Part shown: positions 23,392 to 31,243 of the stretch, piece by piece
How positions within the stretch are numbered: position 1 is the stretch's first letter
Layout: every line of letters starts with the position of its first letter
NCBI GenBank assembly: GCA_011523845.1
Contig: WTFV01000082.1
Location: forward strand, 1 to 35,208
Reading direction: 5' to 3'
Length of the DNA: 35,208 nt
Source: Acidobacteriota bacterium
GTDB lineage: Bacteria > Acidobacteriota > Vicinamibacteria > Vicinamibacterales > UBA8438
The notes under the pieces: generated by a model
What the model saw: only the letters and a program-made list of their open reading frames with translations
Databases searched by the model: none
Told to the model about the DNA's origin: nothing
Position numbers and translations under genes: made by a program

Positions 23392-24153
23392 TCACAGATA
23401 GCGCCAGCGCAGCAGGCGCCGCTCGATCCGCTCGGCGCAGGCGAACAGCAGCAGGACGACGGCCATGATGATGAGGATCAGGGCGATCGTCAGCGCGGCG
23501 TTGTAGGTGCTCTGCGCGAACTGCAGCAGGTAGCCCAGCCCGCGGCTGGACGCGACGAACTCGCCCACCACGGCGCCGGTGAAGGCGAACCCGACGGCGA
23601 CCTTGAAGCTGCCGAGCACCCAGCTCGTGACCGACGGGACGTACACCTCGCGCACCAGGATCCGCCGTCCGCCGCCCAGGGTCCGGACCCGTTCCACGAG
23701 CCGCCGGTCCACCTCCCGGACGCCGTTGTAGACCGCGAAGAAGATGAGCACGGTCACGAGAATCGTGGCGAGCGCCAGCTTCGACGCCAGCCCGATGCCG
23801 AGCCAGATGACGAACAGCGGCGCCAGGATGACGCGGGGTATGGCGTTGAGCAGGATCATCACCGGCTCGAGCAGGTCCGCGACGAGCGGTACCAGCGCGG
23901 CGGCGAAGCCGAGCGCGATGCCGAGCACGAGGCCGACGAGCAGGCCGGCGAACGCGGCGGTTGCGGTCGCGCCCAGGTGCGGCCACAGGTCGCCGCCGGC
24001 GGCCAGGGTGAACATGACTTCCGCGACGGCTGACGGCGGCGGCGCATAGAACGGGTCCAGCACGCCGGCGCGCGACGCCGCCTCCCACACGGCCAGCAGG
24101 CACAGCAGCGCCATCCCTCGGCGGACCGACGGAGACGCGTGGCGGCCTGTCAT
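23392..24153 (-). CDS. ABC transporter permease (SsuC/TauC type)
   Basis: 253 aa. Hydrophobic segments include MALLCLLAVWEAASRAGVL, AAFAGLLVGLVLGIALGFAA, ALATILVTVLIFFAVYNGV and ALILIIMAVVLLLFACAERI. The cytoplasmic EAA-type loop (VRTLGGGRRILVREVYVPS) contacts the ATPase. It is the final gene of an SBP-ATPase-permease operon. The 169 bp between it and the ATPase gene hold only a small perfect stem (24268-24284) and no supported gene. Related systems import sulfonates, taurine, nitrate or thiamine precursors. Confidence 0.92.
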   Translation of the reverse strand: MTGRHASPSVRRGMALLCLLAVWEAASRAGVLDPFYAPPPSAVAEVMFTLAAGGDLWPHLGATATAAFAGLLVGLVLGIALGFAAALVPLVADLLEPVMILLNAIPRVILAPLFVIWLGIGLASKLALATILVTVLIFFAVYNGVREVDRRLVERVRTLGGGRRILVREVYVPSVTSWVLGSFKVAVGFAFTGAVVGEFVASSRGLGYLLQFAQSTYNAALTIALILIIMAVVLLLFACAERIERRLLRWRYL

Positions 24154-24322
24154 GACGTCACCCGCCGTTCGGCGTCGCGGCCTCGTGGATCCACCACTGC
24201 TGGAATGTCCTGCACGAAGCTGTCCGTGCCGCCGCAGGCCGCGGCGGTTGCAGGGTTGGCGTCGGCGGCCGACGGGAAGTCGGCTTCATGACAGCCCACT
24301 CCTGGAGACCGGCGCCCGACCT

Positions 24323-25087
24323 TCATGGGGTGACCGCCTCCGTGGACCGTGCCTGCGACCGTTCCGCGGCCAGCTCGTCCCACAGGCGCTTCAGGAGCGG
24401 TCCGAAGGAAGGGTGCCCCCGCGCTTCGAGCACGCGCCGGGGCCTCGGGATCCCGACGCGGTGGCTGGCGCGGATCGCGGCGCGCGGCCCCTGGCCCAGC
24501 ACGTGCACCCTGTCGGAGGCACTGATCGCCTCCTCCAGATCGTGCGTCACCAGGAGCACGGTGAGCCGCTCGCGCTCGACCCACTCCAGCAACTCCTGCG
24601 TGATGCGGGTCCGGACGATCGCGTCGAGTGCCGCGAACGGCTCGTCCATCAGCAGCAGCCGGGGCCGCAGCGCCAGCACCTGGGCAATGGCCACCCGTTT
24701 GCGCTGGCCGCCGGAGAGCTGGCCGGGATAGCGGTCGCCGTAGCCGGCCAGCCCCAGCACCTTCAGCCAGTGCTCGGCCCGCTCGTCGGCGGCTTCCGGT
24801 GCGACCTCGCGAATGCGCAGGCCCAGCGCCACGTTCTGGCGCGCCGTGCGCCACGGCAGCAGCGCATCGTCCTGGAACAGGAAACCGACGTCACGCACCC
24901 CTACGTCGAGATCGACCGTGCCGCGCAGGGGCTCCAGCAGGCCGGTCACCACCCGCAGGATGCTCGTCTTGCCGGAGCCGGAGGGACCGATGAGCGTGGC
25001 GAACTCCCCCGCCGCCACGTCGAGGTCGATACCTTCGAGGACCGGCTCTCCCCCGTAACCGACCGCCAGCCCGCTGACCCGCAGCAT
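24323..25087 (-). CDS. ABC transporter ATPase (NitT/TauT type)
   Basis: 254 aa from ATG 25087, which begins the family-typical M-L-R-V-S-G-L-A-V-G-Y; a longer in-frame start exists at 25186. Walker A is GPSGSGKT (34-41), Q-loop FLFQDDALLPWR (69-80), signature LSGGQRKR (124-131), Walker B LLLMDEP (144-150) and switch His182 in LLVTHD. All catalytic motifs are intact. It powers import with the adjacent binding protein and permease. The Shine-Dalgarno is weak, so translation may depend on the preceding gene, 95 bp away. Confidence 0.93.
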   Translation of the reverse strand: MLRVSGLAVGYGGEPVLEGIDLDVAAGEFATLIGPSGSGKTSILRVVTGLLEPLRGTVDLDVGVRDVGFLFQDDALLPWRTARQNVALGLRIREVAPEAADERAEHWLKVLGLAGYGDRYPGQLSGGQRKRVAIAQVLALRPRLLLMDEPFAALDAIVRTRITQELLEWVERERLTVLLVTHDLEEAISASDRVHVLGQGPRAAIRASHRVGIPRPRRVLEARGHPSFGPLLKRLWDELAAERSQARSTEAVTP

Positions 25088-25161
25088 GGTCGTCCGTGTG
25101 CTCGCTAACGCCGCCAAACCCGTCGCCAGGGCGCCGTGTTCGGCCCCGGCCCCCACCGCCC

Positions 25162-25215
25162 CAGGAGTCTTCGCCGCAAGACTCACTCCGTGGCGTCCTG
25201 CGGCGCAGACTCCTG
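25162..25215. repeat. Inverted repeat at the 3' end of the binding-protein gene
   Basis: CAGGAGTCTTCGCCGCA (25162-25178) and TGCGGCGCAGACTCCTG (25199-25215) pair at 16 of 17 positions around a 20-nt loop. Within the left arm GAGTCTT-CGCCGC-AAGACTC is a second perfect 7-bp stem. The right arm shares 17 identical bases with 16077-16093. It overlaps the last codons of the substrate-binding-protein gene and could attenuate or stabilise mRNA between SBP and ATPase. Confidence 0.6.
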
Positions 25216-26319
25216 GCCGGCCAGGGCGCCAGCGTCCAGCAGGATATCCAGATCCACCTGTCCCGGCTCCAGCAGGCCGGCGACCTCCTGGGCGCGCATC
25301 ACCCGCCCGGCCGCCTCGACGTCCACGTCGACGCGTTCGGGGTACAGCGACTGGCGGTAGCGCTCGATGACCCTCCGGAGGCGGTCGACGTCGCCGCCGG
25401 CGACGAGCGCCTCCGGCAGCGCGGCCACGATCTCGGCCGGCGGCAGGGTGCGCGTATCGACCAGGCCCGCGGCCAGGCCCGCGGCCAGCCTCCGTATCTC
25501 CGGCAGGCGCGCCTCGCGCTCGGCGGCGCGTACCGAGACCCCCATGAACGCGTAGGGACCGCCCAGGTGCCGGCGCGCCGCCTCGATCTCCATGAAGTTG
25601 ACCAGCTCGCGTCCGCCCGCCTCGACGATCAGCGACAGGGCCGGCTCCTGGAGCATCGCCGCGTCCACCTGGCCGATCCGCAACGCGTCGAAGACGTTCG
25701 TGCCGATGGCGGCGAACTGCACGGCGCCCGTGTCTGCGCCGGCCTGATCCAGCAGGTACAGGAGCAGGGCGTGGTCGGCGTTACCCAGTGCGGAGATGCC
25801 GACCGTTCTGCCTTCGAGCGCCGCCACCGAGTCGATGGCGCCCGCCTGCGCAGGAGCCGCCGCGAGCGCGAACAGCGGCAGCCGGCCGGTGGACGCCACG
25901 CGGCGGATCGGCGCCCCGTTGGCGGCCGCCTGCAGCGCGACGTCGAACGAGGTGCCCGCATAGTCGACCGCGCCGCCCACCAGCGCCTGCATCGCCGCGT
26001 TGCCGCCGCGGGTGTAGACCAGCTCGACGGCCAGCCCCTGCTCGGCGAAGTGTCCCCGTACCCGCGAGACCTCGTAGGGCACGACGCACAGCAACTGGCC
26101 GCAGAAGGCGAGGCGCACGCCGGTCATCCCGTCCCGCGGCTCGCCGGCGCAACCGCTCACCGCAACGACCCCGGCCGCCCCGACCAGGCTCTTGAGGGTA
26201 GTGCGCCGATCCCAGGCCACACCGGGCTCGGGCCACTGCCGCGCACCCGGCTTCGACTCGGCCCGCGACCCGGATACGACCCCGGTGAGATTCGGATTCG
26301 TCGCCTCGCAGCAGCCCAT
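25183..26319 (-). CDS. ABC transporter substrate-binding protein (NMT1/THI5/SsuA-like), Tat lipoprotein signal
   Basis: 378 aa from ATG 26319; ATG 26331 or a GTG at 26220 (which would place the signal at the very N-terminus) are alternatives, none with a clear ribosome site. The signal reads W-D-R-R-T-T-L-K-S-L-V-G-A-A-G, then V-V-A-V-S-G-C-A-G: a twin-arginine motif ending in a lipobox Cys. The mature domain opens V-R-L-A-F-C-G-Q-L-L and has HFAEQGLAVELVYTRGGNAA, then GAVDYAGTSFDVALQAA and GQVDAAMLQEPALSLIVEAG, characteristic of the NMT1/THI5 periplasmic binding family. Ligand unknown. First gene of the importer operon. Confidence 0.87.
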   Translation of the reverse strand: MGCCEATNPNLTGVVSGSRAESKPGARQWPEPGVAWDRRTTLKSLVGAAGVVAVSGCAGEPRDGMTGVRLAFCGQLLCVVPYEVSRVRGHFAEQGLAVELVYTRGGNAAMQALVGGAVDYAGTSFDVALQAAANGAPIRRVASTGRLPLFALAAAPAQAGAIDSVAALEGRTVGISALGNADHALLLYLLDQAGADTGAVQFAAIGTNVFDALRIGQVDAAMLQEPALSLIVEAGGRELVNFMEIEAARRHLGGPYAFMGVSVRAAEREARLPEIRRLAAGLAAGLVDTRTLPPAEIVAALPEALVAGGDVDRLRRVIERYRQSLYPERVDVDVEAAGRVMRAQEVAGLLEPGQVDLDILLDAGALAGQESAPQDATE

Positions 26320-26417
26320 GGCGGGGACCATACCACGCGGCGCCGGAACTCCCGCTACGCAGCCAGGAGCTGGCGCCATGGAACGCAACAAAGCGAGTTC
26401 CGAAGCGCAGGATCGCG

Positions 26418-26891
26418 CTATTCGACGGTGAACGTTCCCGTCGCGGTGCGCCCGCCGTCCGCGCGCCGGCTGCGGACCGAGGGGACGTCGCCGACCGTGA
26501 ACTCGAACGCGCCGGTCCGGATCGGCGTAAAGCTGAACTGGGCCGTGCCGCCGACATCGAACTCGATGGCGCGGAACGCCAGCGCCTGCAGGTGCACCTC
26601 GATACCGTTGATGGTGACGAGACGCAGGTGCGAGTTGCGCAGCAGGTCGGTGACCTCGAACCGCCACGGCTCGACGCCGTCGCTCGTTACGTTCAGCCGG
26701 TAGTACTCGCCGGTGACGAGCTCGAACCCGGTGGGCGAGAGCACCGGGCCGTCCGGGCCCGTCGCGATCTCCAGGTGAATGTCGAGCGGCGGTCCGGCAG
26801 CCAGATTACCGCCCACCTGTGCCTGTGCGGCGGCCGCGGTGAGCGCCAGCGCCAGTCGGCAGGTTGCAACGCCGATGGCCCGCAGCAGCAT
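26418..26891 (-). CDS. Exported small beta-sandwich protein, possibly cupredoxin-like
   Basis: 157 aa from ATG 26891 with a signal peptide (LLRAIGVATCRLALALTAAA, cut near A-Q-A-Q-V). The mature part is beta-rich: LVTGEYYRLNVTSDGVEPWR, then LRLVTINGIEVHLQALAFRA, IEFDVGGTAQFSFTPIRTGA and FEFTVGD. The layout (an E-x-x-x-G-x-Y-R-x-x-V strand, then a F-x-P-x-x-x-G-x-F-E-F closing strand) resembles cupredoxin folds, but I do not see a His-Cys-His-Met copper set. Divergent from the gene at 27010. Function not assigned. Confidence 0.68.
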   Translation of the reverse strand: MLLRAIGVATCRLALALTAAAAQAQVGGNLAAGPPLDIHLEIATGPDGPVLSPTGFELVTGEYYRLNVTSDGVEPWRFEVTDLLRNSHLRLVTINGIEVHLQALAFRAIEFDVGGTAQFSFTPIRTGAFEFTVGDVPSVRSRRADGGRTATGTFTVE

Positions 26892-27009
26892 GCCGATGGT
26901 TATACCCGAATGTCGCCCGGCGAGCCAGCCGTTTCGGCGCAGTCTCCACGCGCGATATGCGCTCGCATCGACTTGGACGCCGCCTGACGACCTGCGACAA
27001 TGCCGGCCG

Positions 27010-27609
27010 ATGCGCGTCGCCGAAGCCGTCATCGGAGCCTCCGACCACTACGCGCGGGCCGAGCTGGTCACCCTCGCGCTGGAAGACGGCGTTCCGGTCT
27101 TCCTCGATCGGCGGCGCGTCGAGCTCATCGACAAGGGCCTTCCGACCGCGCCCTACCACCACGAGGCCCTGGAGCTGAACATCGGCGCGGCGATCGACCT
27201 CGTGAACCGGGTGAAACGATCGGTGACGCGACATGCGAACGCGGCGATCTCGACCCTGGTGGCGACCTGTCGCGCCCGGGTGCTGATCCTGCCCGCGAGT
27301 CCGTACGACAGCCTGCCCGACTCGCTGGAAGAAGTGCTGCGCTCACGTCCCCTGACCCATGCGGCCGACGGCATGCTCTACCGCGAGTCGCTGGCCGAGG
27401 CCGCCGCCGAGCTCGGCATGGAGGTCCGGCGCTACCCTCGCAAGACCGACCCGACGGTGCTCGCGGCCGAGGCAATGGGCGTCGACGCGGCCGCGGTCGC
27501 CTCGCTCATCGCCCGCTTCGGCCGCGAGGCGGGGACGCCGTGGCGCAGGGACCACAAGCTGGCCGCGGCGGCCGGGCTGTCGGTGCTCGGGCCCCGGATT
27601 CGTCGCTGA
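27010..27609 (+). CDS. Hypothetical protein, 199 aa
   Basis: The ATG at 27010 is preferred over upstream in-frame starts because the family-like text begins there: RVAEAVIGASDHYARAELVT. It contains a conserved-looking phrase RRRVELIDKGLPTAPYHHEA, a middle hydrophobic strand RVLILPASPYDSLPDSLEEV, a second phrase THAADGMLYRESLAEAAAEL and an ending PWRRDHKLAAAAGLSVLGP. There is no signal peptide, so it is cytoplasmic. The His and Tyr/Arg-rich conserved blocks suggest an enzyme or nuclease-like fold, but I recognise no named family. Confidence 0.75.
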   Translation: MRVAEAVIGASDHYARAELVTLALEDGVPVFLDRRRVELIDKGLPTAPYHHEALELNIGAAIDLVNRVKRSVTRHANAAISTLVATCRARVLILPASPYDSLPDSLEEVLRSRPLTHAADGMLYRESLAEAAAELGMEVRRYPRKTDPTVLAAEAMGVDAAAVASLIARFGREAGTPWRRDHKLAAAAGLSVLGPRIRR

Positions 27610-27682
27610 AAGTTGCCGTGTGCCAGCCCCGGCAGCCGTCCACCTGATTGAACGCGCTTCGCGTCCCGGCTAAGCTCCCCCC

Positions 27683-29452
27683 ATGAAGCTCCAGCACCAC
27701 GTCTCGACGCCAGCGCTCTTCCTGCTCCTCATCATCGCGGCCGCCACGCTGCTTGCCGCGCCCCTGCAGGCGCAGCAGGGCGACCGCGAGTTCGTCCCGG
27801 TCACCGACGCCATGCTCCAGGATCCCGATCCCGAAGACTGGCTGATGTGGCGACGTACGCTGAACACGTGGGGCTTCAGCCCCCTCGACCAGATCGACCG
27901 CGACAACGTCGCCGGCCTCCGGCTGGTCTGGACGCGTCCGCTCGGCCCGGGCCTGCAGCAGGGCACGCCGCTCGTCTACGACGGCGTCCTCTACATGCCG
28001 AACCCGCGCGACATCATCCAGGCGATCGACGCGGTGAGCGGCGACCTCGTCTGGGAGCACCGCCGCGAGCGGCCCGACGACCTGGCCGACTACATGATCG
28101 GCAGCCTGATCGACACCAACCGCAACATCGCCATCCACGGCAACTACCTGTTCGACAGCACGTCGGACGACTGGGTAATCGCCATCGACGCGCGGACCGG
28201 CGAGGTGGCGTGGGAGACGATGGTGCTCGACTACACGGTCAACCCGGCCAACCAGACCTCGGGCCCGATCGTCGCCGACGGCAAGGTGATCTCCGGGCGG
28301 AGCTGCTCGCCGCGGGGCGGCCCGAACGCCTGCGTCATCGTCGCGCACGACGCCGCGACCGGCGACGAGCTGTGGCGCCGCCGCCTCATCCCCGGCCCGG
28401 GCGAATTCGGCGACGAGACCTGGGGCGGCGTGCCGTTCGAGGAGCGCAAGCACGTCGGCGCGTGGATGGTCCCGAGCTACGACCCCGCGCTGAACCTGGT
28501 CTACATCGGCACGTCGGTCACCTCGCCGGCCCCGAAGTTCATGATCGGCGGGGTCGAGAACACGCACCTCTACCACAACTCCACGCTCGCCCTGAACGCC
28601 GACACCGGCGAGATCGAGTGGTTCTACCAGCACCTGAACGACCACTGGGATCTCGACCATCCGTACGAGCGGCTGCTGGTCGACACCGCCATGACGCCCG
28701 ATCCGGAGCACGTCTCCTGGATAAACCCGCGGCTGCGGCACGGCGAGGTGTACCGGGTGATGACCGGCATCCCGGGCAAGACCGGCGTGGTCTACACGCT
28801 CGACCGCGCCACCGGCGAGTTCCTCTGGGCGACGCCGACCACCGCGCAGAACGTCATCACCCACATCGACGGGGCGACCGGCGCGGTCACCGAGAACCCG
28901 GAGCTCATCTTCACGCGCGAGAACAACGAGATGCTGATCTGCCCGTCGTTCGTCACGGGCGGCAAGGACTGGGAATCGGGCGCCTACAGCCCGCTCACCA
29001 ACATGATGTACTTTCCGCTGCGCAACGCCTGCGCCCGCATGCTGGCGATAGCCGACGGCAGCCTGTACAACCTGTCGCAACGGATCGTGAACGCCCCCGG
29101 CACCGATCAGGTGGGCACCGTCCGGGCCATCGACGCCTCCACCGGCGAGACCACCTGGCTCCACGAGCAGCGCGCCGGCACCACGTCGCTCGTCGCCACC
29201 GGCGGCGGACTCGTCTTCGGCGGCGACAGCAACGGCCGTTTCCGCGCCCTCGACCACGAGACGGGAGAGGTGCTCTGGCAGGTCAACCTCGGCTCCCAGG
29301 TGACCGGTTTCCCCATCACCTACGCGGTGGACGGCACGCAGTACGTCGCCATCAGCACCGGCTCGTCGCTCAGCACGCGCGACAACCTGCGCCTGACGAC
29401 CGAGCTGCAGCCGGGGACGGGGAACAACCTGTTCGTCTTCTCCCTGCCGTAA
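27683..29452 (+). CDS. Exported PQQ-dependent alcohol dehydrogenase-type quinoprotein
   Basis: 589 aa from ATG 27683 with a signal peptide (TPALFLLLIIAAATLLAAPL, cut near Q-A-Q-Q). The propeller begins with the family phrase EDWLMWRRTLNTWGFSPLDQ. PQQ/tryptophan-docking repeats follow: IDAVSGDLVWEHR, IDARTGEVAWET, HDAATGDELWRRR, LNADTGEIEWFYQHLNDHWD, IDASTGETTWLHE and LDHETGEVLWQVNLGSQ. There is no C-terminal heme motif, so electrons must leave through a separate cytochrome. The amine oxidase gene starts seven bases after its stop and a diheme cytochrome follows. Substrate and metal (Ca or lanthanide) not determined. Confidence 0.92.
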   Translation: MKLQHHVSTPALFLLLIIAAATLLAAPLQAQQGDREFVPVTDAMLQDPDPEDWLMWRRTLNTWGFSPLDQIDRDNVAGLRLVWTRPLGPGLQQGTPLVYDGVLYMPNPRDIIQAIDAVSGDLVWEHRRERPDDLADYMIGSLIDTNRNIAIHGNYLFDSTSDDWVIAIDARTGEVAWETMVLDYTVNPANQTSGPIVADGKVISGRSCSPRGGPNACVIVAHDAATGDELWRRRLIPGPGEFGDETWGGVPFEERKHVGAWMVPSYDPALNLVYIGTSVTSPAPKFMIGGVENTHLYHNSTLALNADTGEIEWFYQHLNDHWDLDHPYERLLVDTAMTPDPEHVSWINPRLRHGEVYRVMTGIPGKTGVVYTLDRATGEFLWATPTTAQNVITHIDGATGAVTENPELIFTRENNEMLICPSFVTGGKDWESGAYSPLTNMMYFPLRNACARMLAIADGSLYNLSQRIVNAPGTDQVGTVRAIDASTGETTWLHEQRAGTTSLVATGGGLVFGGDSNGRFRALDHETGEVLWQVNLGSQVTGFPITYAVDGTQYVAISTGSSLSTRDNLRLTTELQPGTGNNLFVFSLP

Positions 29453-29459
29453 CGGACTG

Positions 29460-31049
29460 ATGGGAAGGACGCCGGTGGACAGGCCCATCTCTCGCCGCCA
29501 GTTGCTGAACGCGGTCGGCGCCGCCGGCGGCGCCGCCGCGGTGCACGCCGCGGCCACCGCCCTCGGACTCCTGCCGGCGGTGGCCCGCGCCGGACAGCTC
29601 GACCTCCGCCCGGCCGGCGACCGGCCGCGGCACGTCGTCGTCATCGGAGCCGGCATCGCCGGGCTGACGGCGGCGTACGAGCTCCGCAAGGCGGGCCACC
29701 GCTGCACGCTGCTGGAGGCATCGCACCGTCCGGGAGGACGCAGCCTGACGCTCCGGCGCGGCGACGTGGTCGACGAGTTGGGCGCCCGGCAGGTCTGCGC
29801 TTTCGACGACCAGCCCCACCTCTACTTCAACGCCGGACCGGCGCGGATTCCCGGCACCCACGTCAACCTGCTGCGCTACTGCCGCGAGCTCGACGTCCCG
29901 CTCGAGATCTTCGTCAACGACAACCGCAACGCCTGGGTCCACGACGACGCCGCGTTCGGCGGGCGCCCGATCCGCAGCCGCGAGTACATGGCGGACGCCC
30001 GCGGCTTCCTGGCCGAGCTGCTGGCGAAGTCGGTCGACCCGCGCGCGCTCGACGCCCGTCTCGACGCCGACGATCACGAACGGCTGCGGGAGTTTGCGCG
30101 CGCGTACGGCGATCTCGACGAGACGCTCGCCTATCGCGGCTCGGACCGCGCCGGCTACGCGAGCGGCGGCATGACGTCGCCCGGCGTAAGGAAGCCGGTG
30201 CGCGACTTCCCGGCGCTGCTCGACGCCAACTTCTGGCGCGAGTACATGCACTGGGGCGAGCTGGCGGATCAGGCGGCGCCGATGCTGCAGCCGGTCGGCG
30301 GCATGGACCGCATCGTCGACGGTTTCATGCGCCGCGTGGGCGACGCGGTCGAGCTGCGGGCGGCGGTCCACGAGATTCGGCTGGAGGAGACCGGCGTGGA
30401 GGTGGCCTGCACCGGCGACCGCGGCGAGGTGCGGACCGTGCGGGCCGACTACTGTCTCAACAGCATGCCGGCCCACCTGGTGGTGGGGCTGCGGCACAAC
30501 CTGCCCGCTCGGTACGTGCGGGCGCTGTCCGCCCCCGGGCGGGGCAGTCTCGTCAAGCTGGCGTTCCAGGCCAGGCGCCGCTTCTGGGAAGACGAGCAGA
30601 TCTACGGCGGCATCTCCTGGACCAACCAGGACATCACCCAGATCTGGTACCCGCCGCACGGCATCCACGCCGGGACCGGCGTCATTCTGGGCGCCTACGC
30701 CTTCGACGACGGCCCCGGCCGGCGGCTCACCGGGCTGTCGCCGGCCCAACGCATCCAGGCGGCGCTGGCCCAGGGCGAGAAGGTCCACCCCGGCTACCGG
30801 CAGCTCGTCGAGCACGGCATCAGCGTGGCCTGGTACCGGATGAACCACGTGCTGGGCTGCTCGACCCGCTGGACCGACGAGACGATGCGCGACCATTTCG
30901 CGACGCTGCAGAACCCCACCGGCCGGCACTATATGGTGGGCGATCAGATCAGCTACCACCCGGGCTGGCAGGAAGGCGCCATCGAGTCGGCCTACCATGC
31001 CCTGCGGGACATCGAGCGGCGGGAGCGGGGGGCGGCAGCCGCCGGCTGA
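29460..31049 (+). CDS. Tat-exported flavin monoamine oxidase/FAD-dependent oxidoreductase
   Basis: 529 aa from ATG 29460, seven bases after the quinoprotein stop. The twin-arginine signal is P-I-S-R-R-Q-L-L-N-A-V-G-A-A-G-G. The FAD-binding Rossmann motif is HVVVIGAGIAGLTAAYELRK (58-77), followed by LLEASHRPGGRSLTLRRGD (family GG-R doublet). The C-terminal FAD motif is in YMVGDQISYHPGWQEGAIES. It belongs to the amine oxidase (L-amino-acid/monoamine oxidase) superfamily. Export of a folded FAD protein by Tat agrees with the signal. Co-transcription with the quinoprotein is nearly certain; whether they act on one substrate is inference. Confidence 0.92.
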   Translation: MGRTPVDRPISRRQLLNAVGAAGGAAAVHAAATALGLLPAVARAGQLDLRPAGDRPRHVVVIGAGIAGLTAAYELRKAGHRCTLLEASHRPGGRSLTLRRGDVVDELGARQVCAFDDQPHLYFNAGPARIPGTHVNLLRYCRELDVPLEIFVNDNRNAWVHDDAAFGGRPIRSREYMADARGFLAELLAKSVDPRALDARLDADDHERLREFARAYGDLDETLAYRGSDRAGYASGGMTSPGVRKPVRDFPALLDANFWREYMHWGELADQAAPMLQPVGGMDRIVDGFMRRVGDAVELRAAVHEIRLEETGVEVACTGDRGEVRTVRADYCLNSMPAHLVVGLRHNLPARYVRALSAPGRGSLVKLAFQARRRFWEDEQIYGGISWTNQDITQIWYPPHGIHAGTGVILGAYAFDDGPGRRLTGLSPAQRIQAALAQGEKVHPGYRQLVEHGISVAWYRMNHVLGCSTRWTDETMRDHFATLQNPTGRHYMVGDQISYHPGWQEGAIESAYHALRDIERRERGAAAAG

Positions 31050-31213
31050 CAGCCGTGGTGAAAACCCCGCGTCGCACCGAGAGCGGCGAGGCGCGCCGAC
31101 ACCCGGTACCCGGCGTGCGGAGGGCGCATATTGGGCATGTGCAGCCGACGAACAACGCAGTCAGGCGGGATGCATCGCCGCTCGAATGCAGCGGGGACTT
31201 TCGCCACGGGCTG
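31050..31213. repeat. 164-bp MITE-like repeat with inverted ends
   Basis: It starts directly after the amine oxidase stop (31049). The left end CAGCCGTGGTGAAAACCCC (31050-31068) is an imperfect inverted repeat of the right end at 31193-31213, whose reverse complement begins CAGCCCGTGGCGAAAGTCCC. It contains a core palindrome CCGCTCGAATGCAGCGG. Related copies are at 21081-21139 (both ends, centre deleted) and 18403-18465 (right part). There is no coding capacity for a transposase. It separates the oxidase from the cytochrome gene and may alter their co-expression. Confidence 0.75.
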
Positions 31214-31243
31214 CCAAGGTCGAGGGAAGGAGCCGGCAAGGCA

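Noticed and set aside
23392..26319. The ABC transporter as the lasso peptide exporter
   Set aside because: It is an importer type with a substrate-binding protein and separate permease, about 18 kb away. Lasso exporters are usually fused membrane-ATPase proteins beside the cluster.
27506..29707. A 733-codon minus-strand open frame opposite the quinoprotein gene
   Set aside because: It mirrors the codon structure of the real gene. It has no ribosome site or recognisable domain and crosses into the amine oxidase gene.
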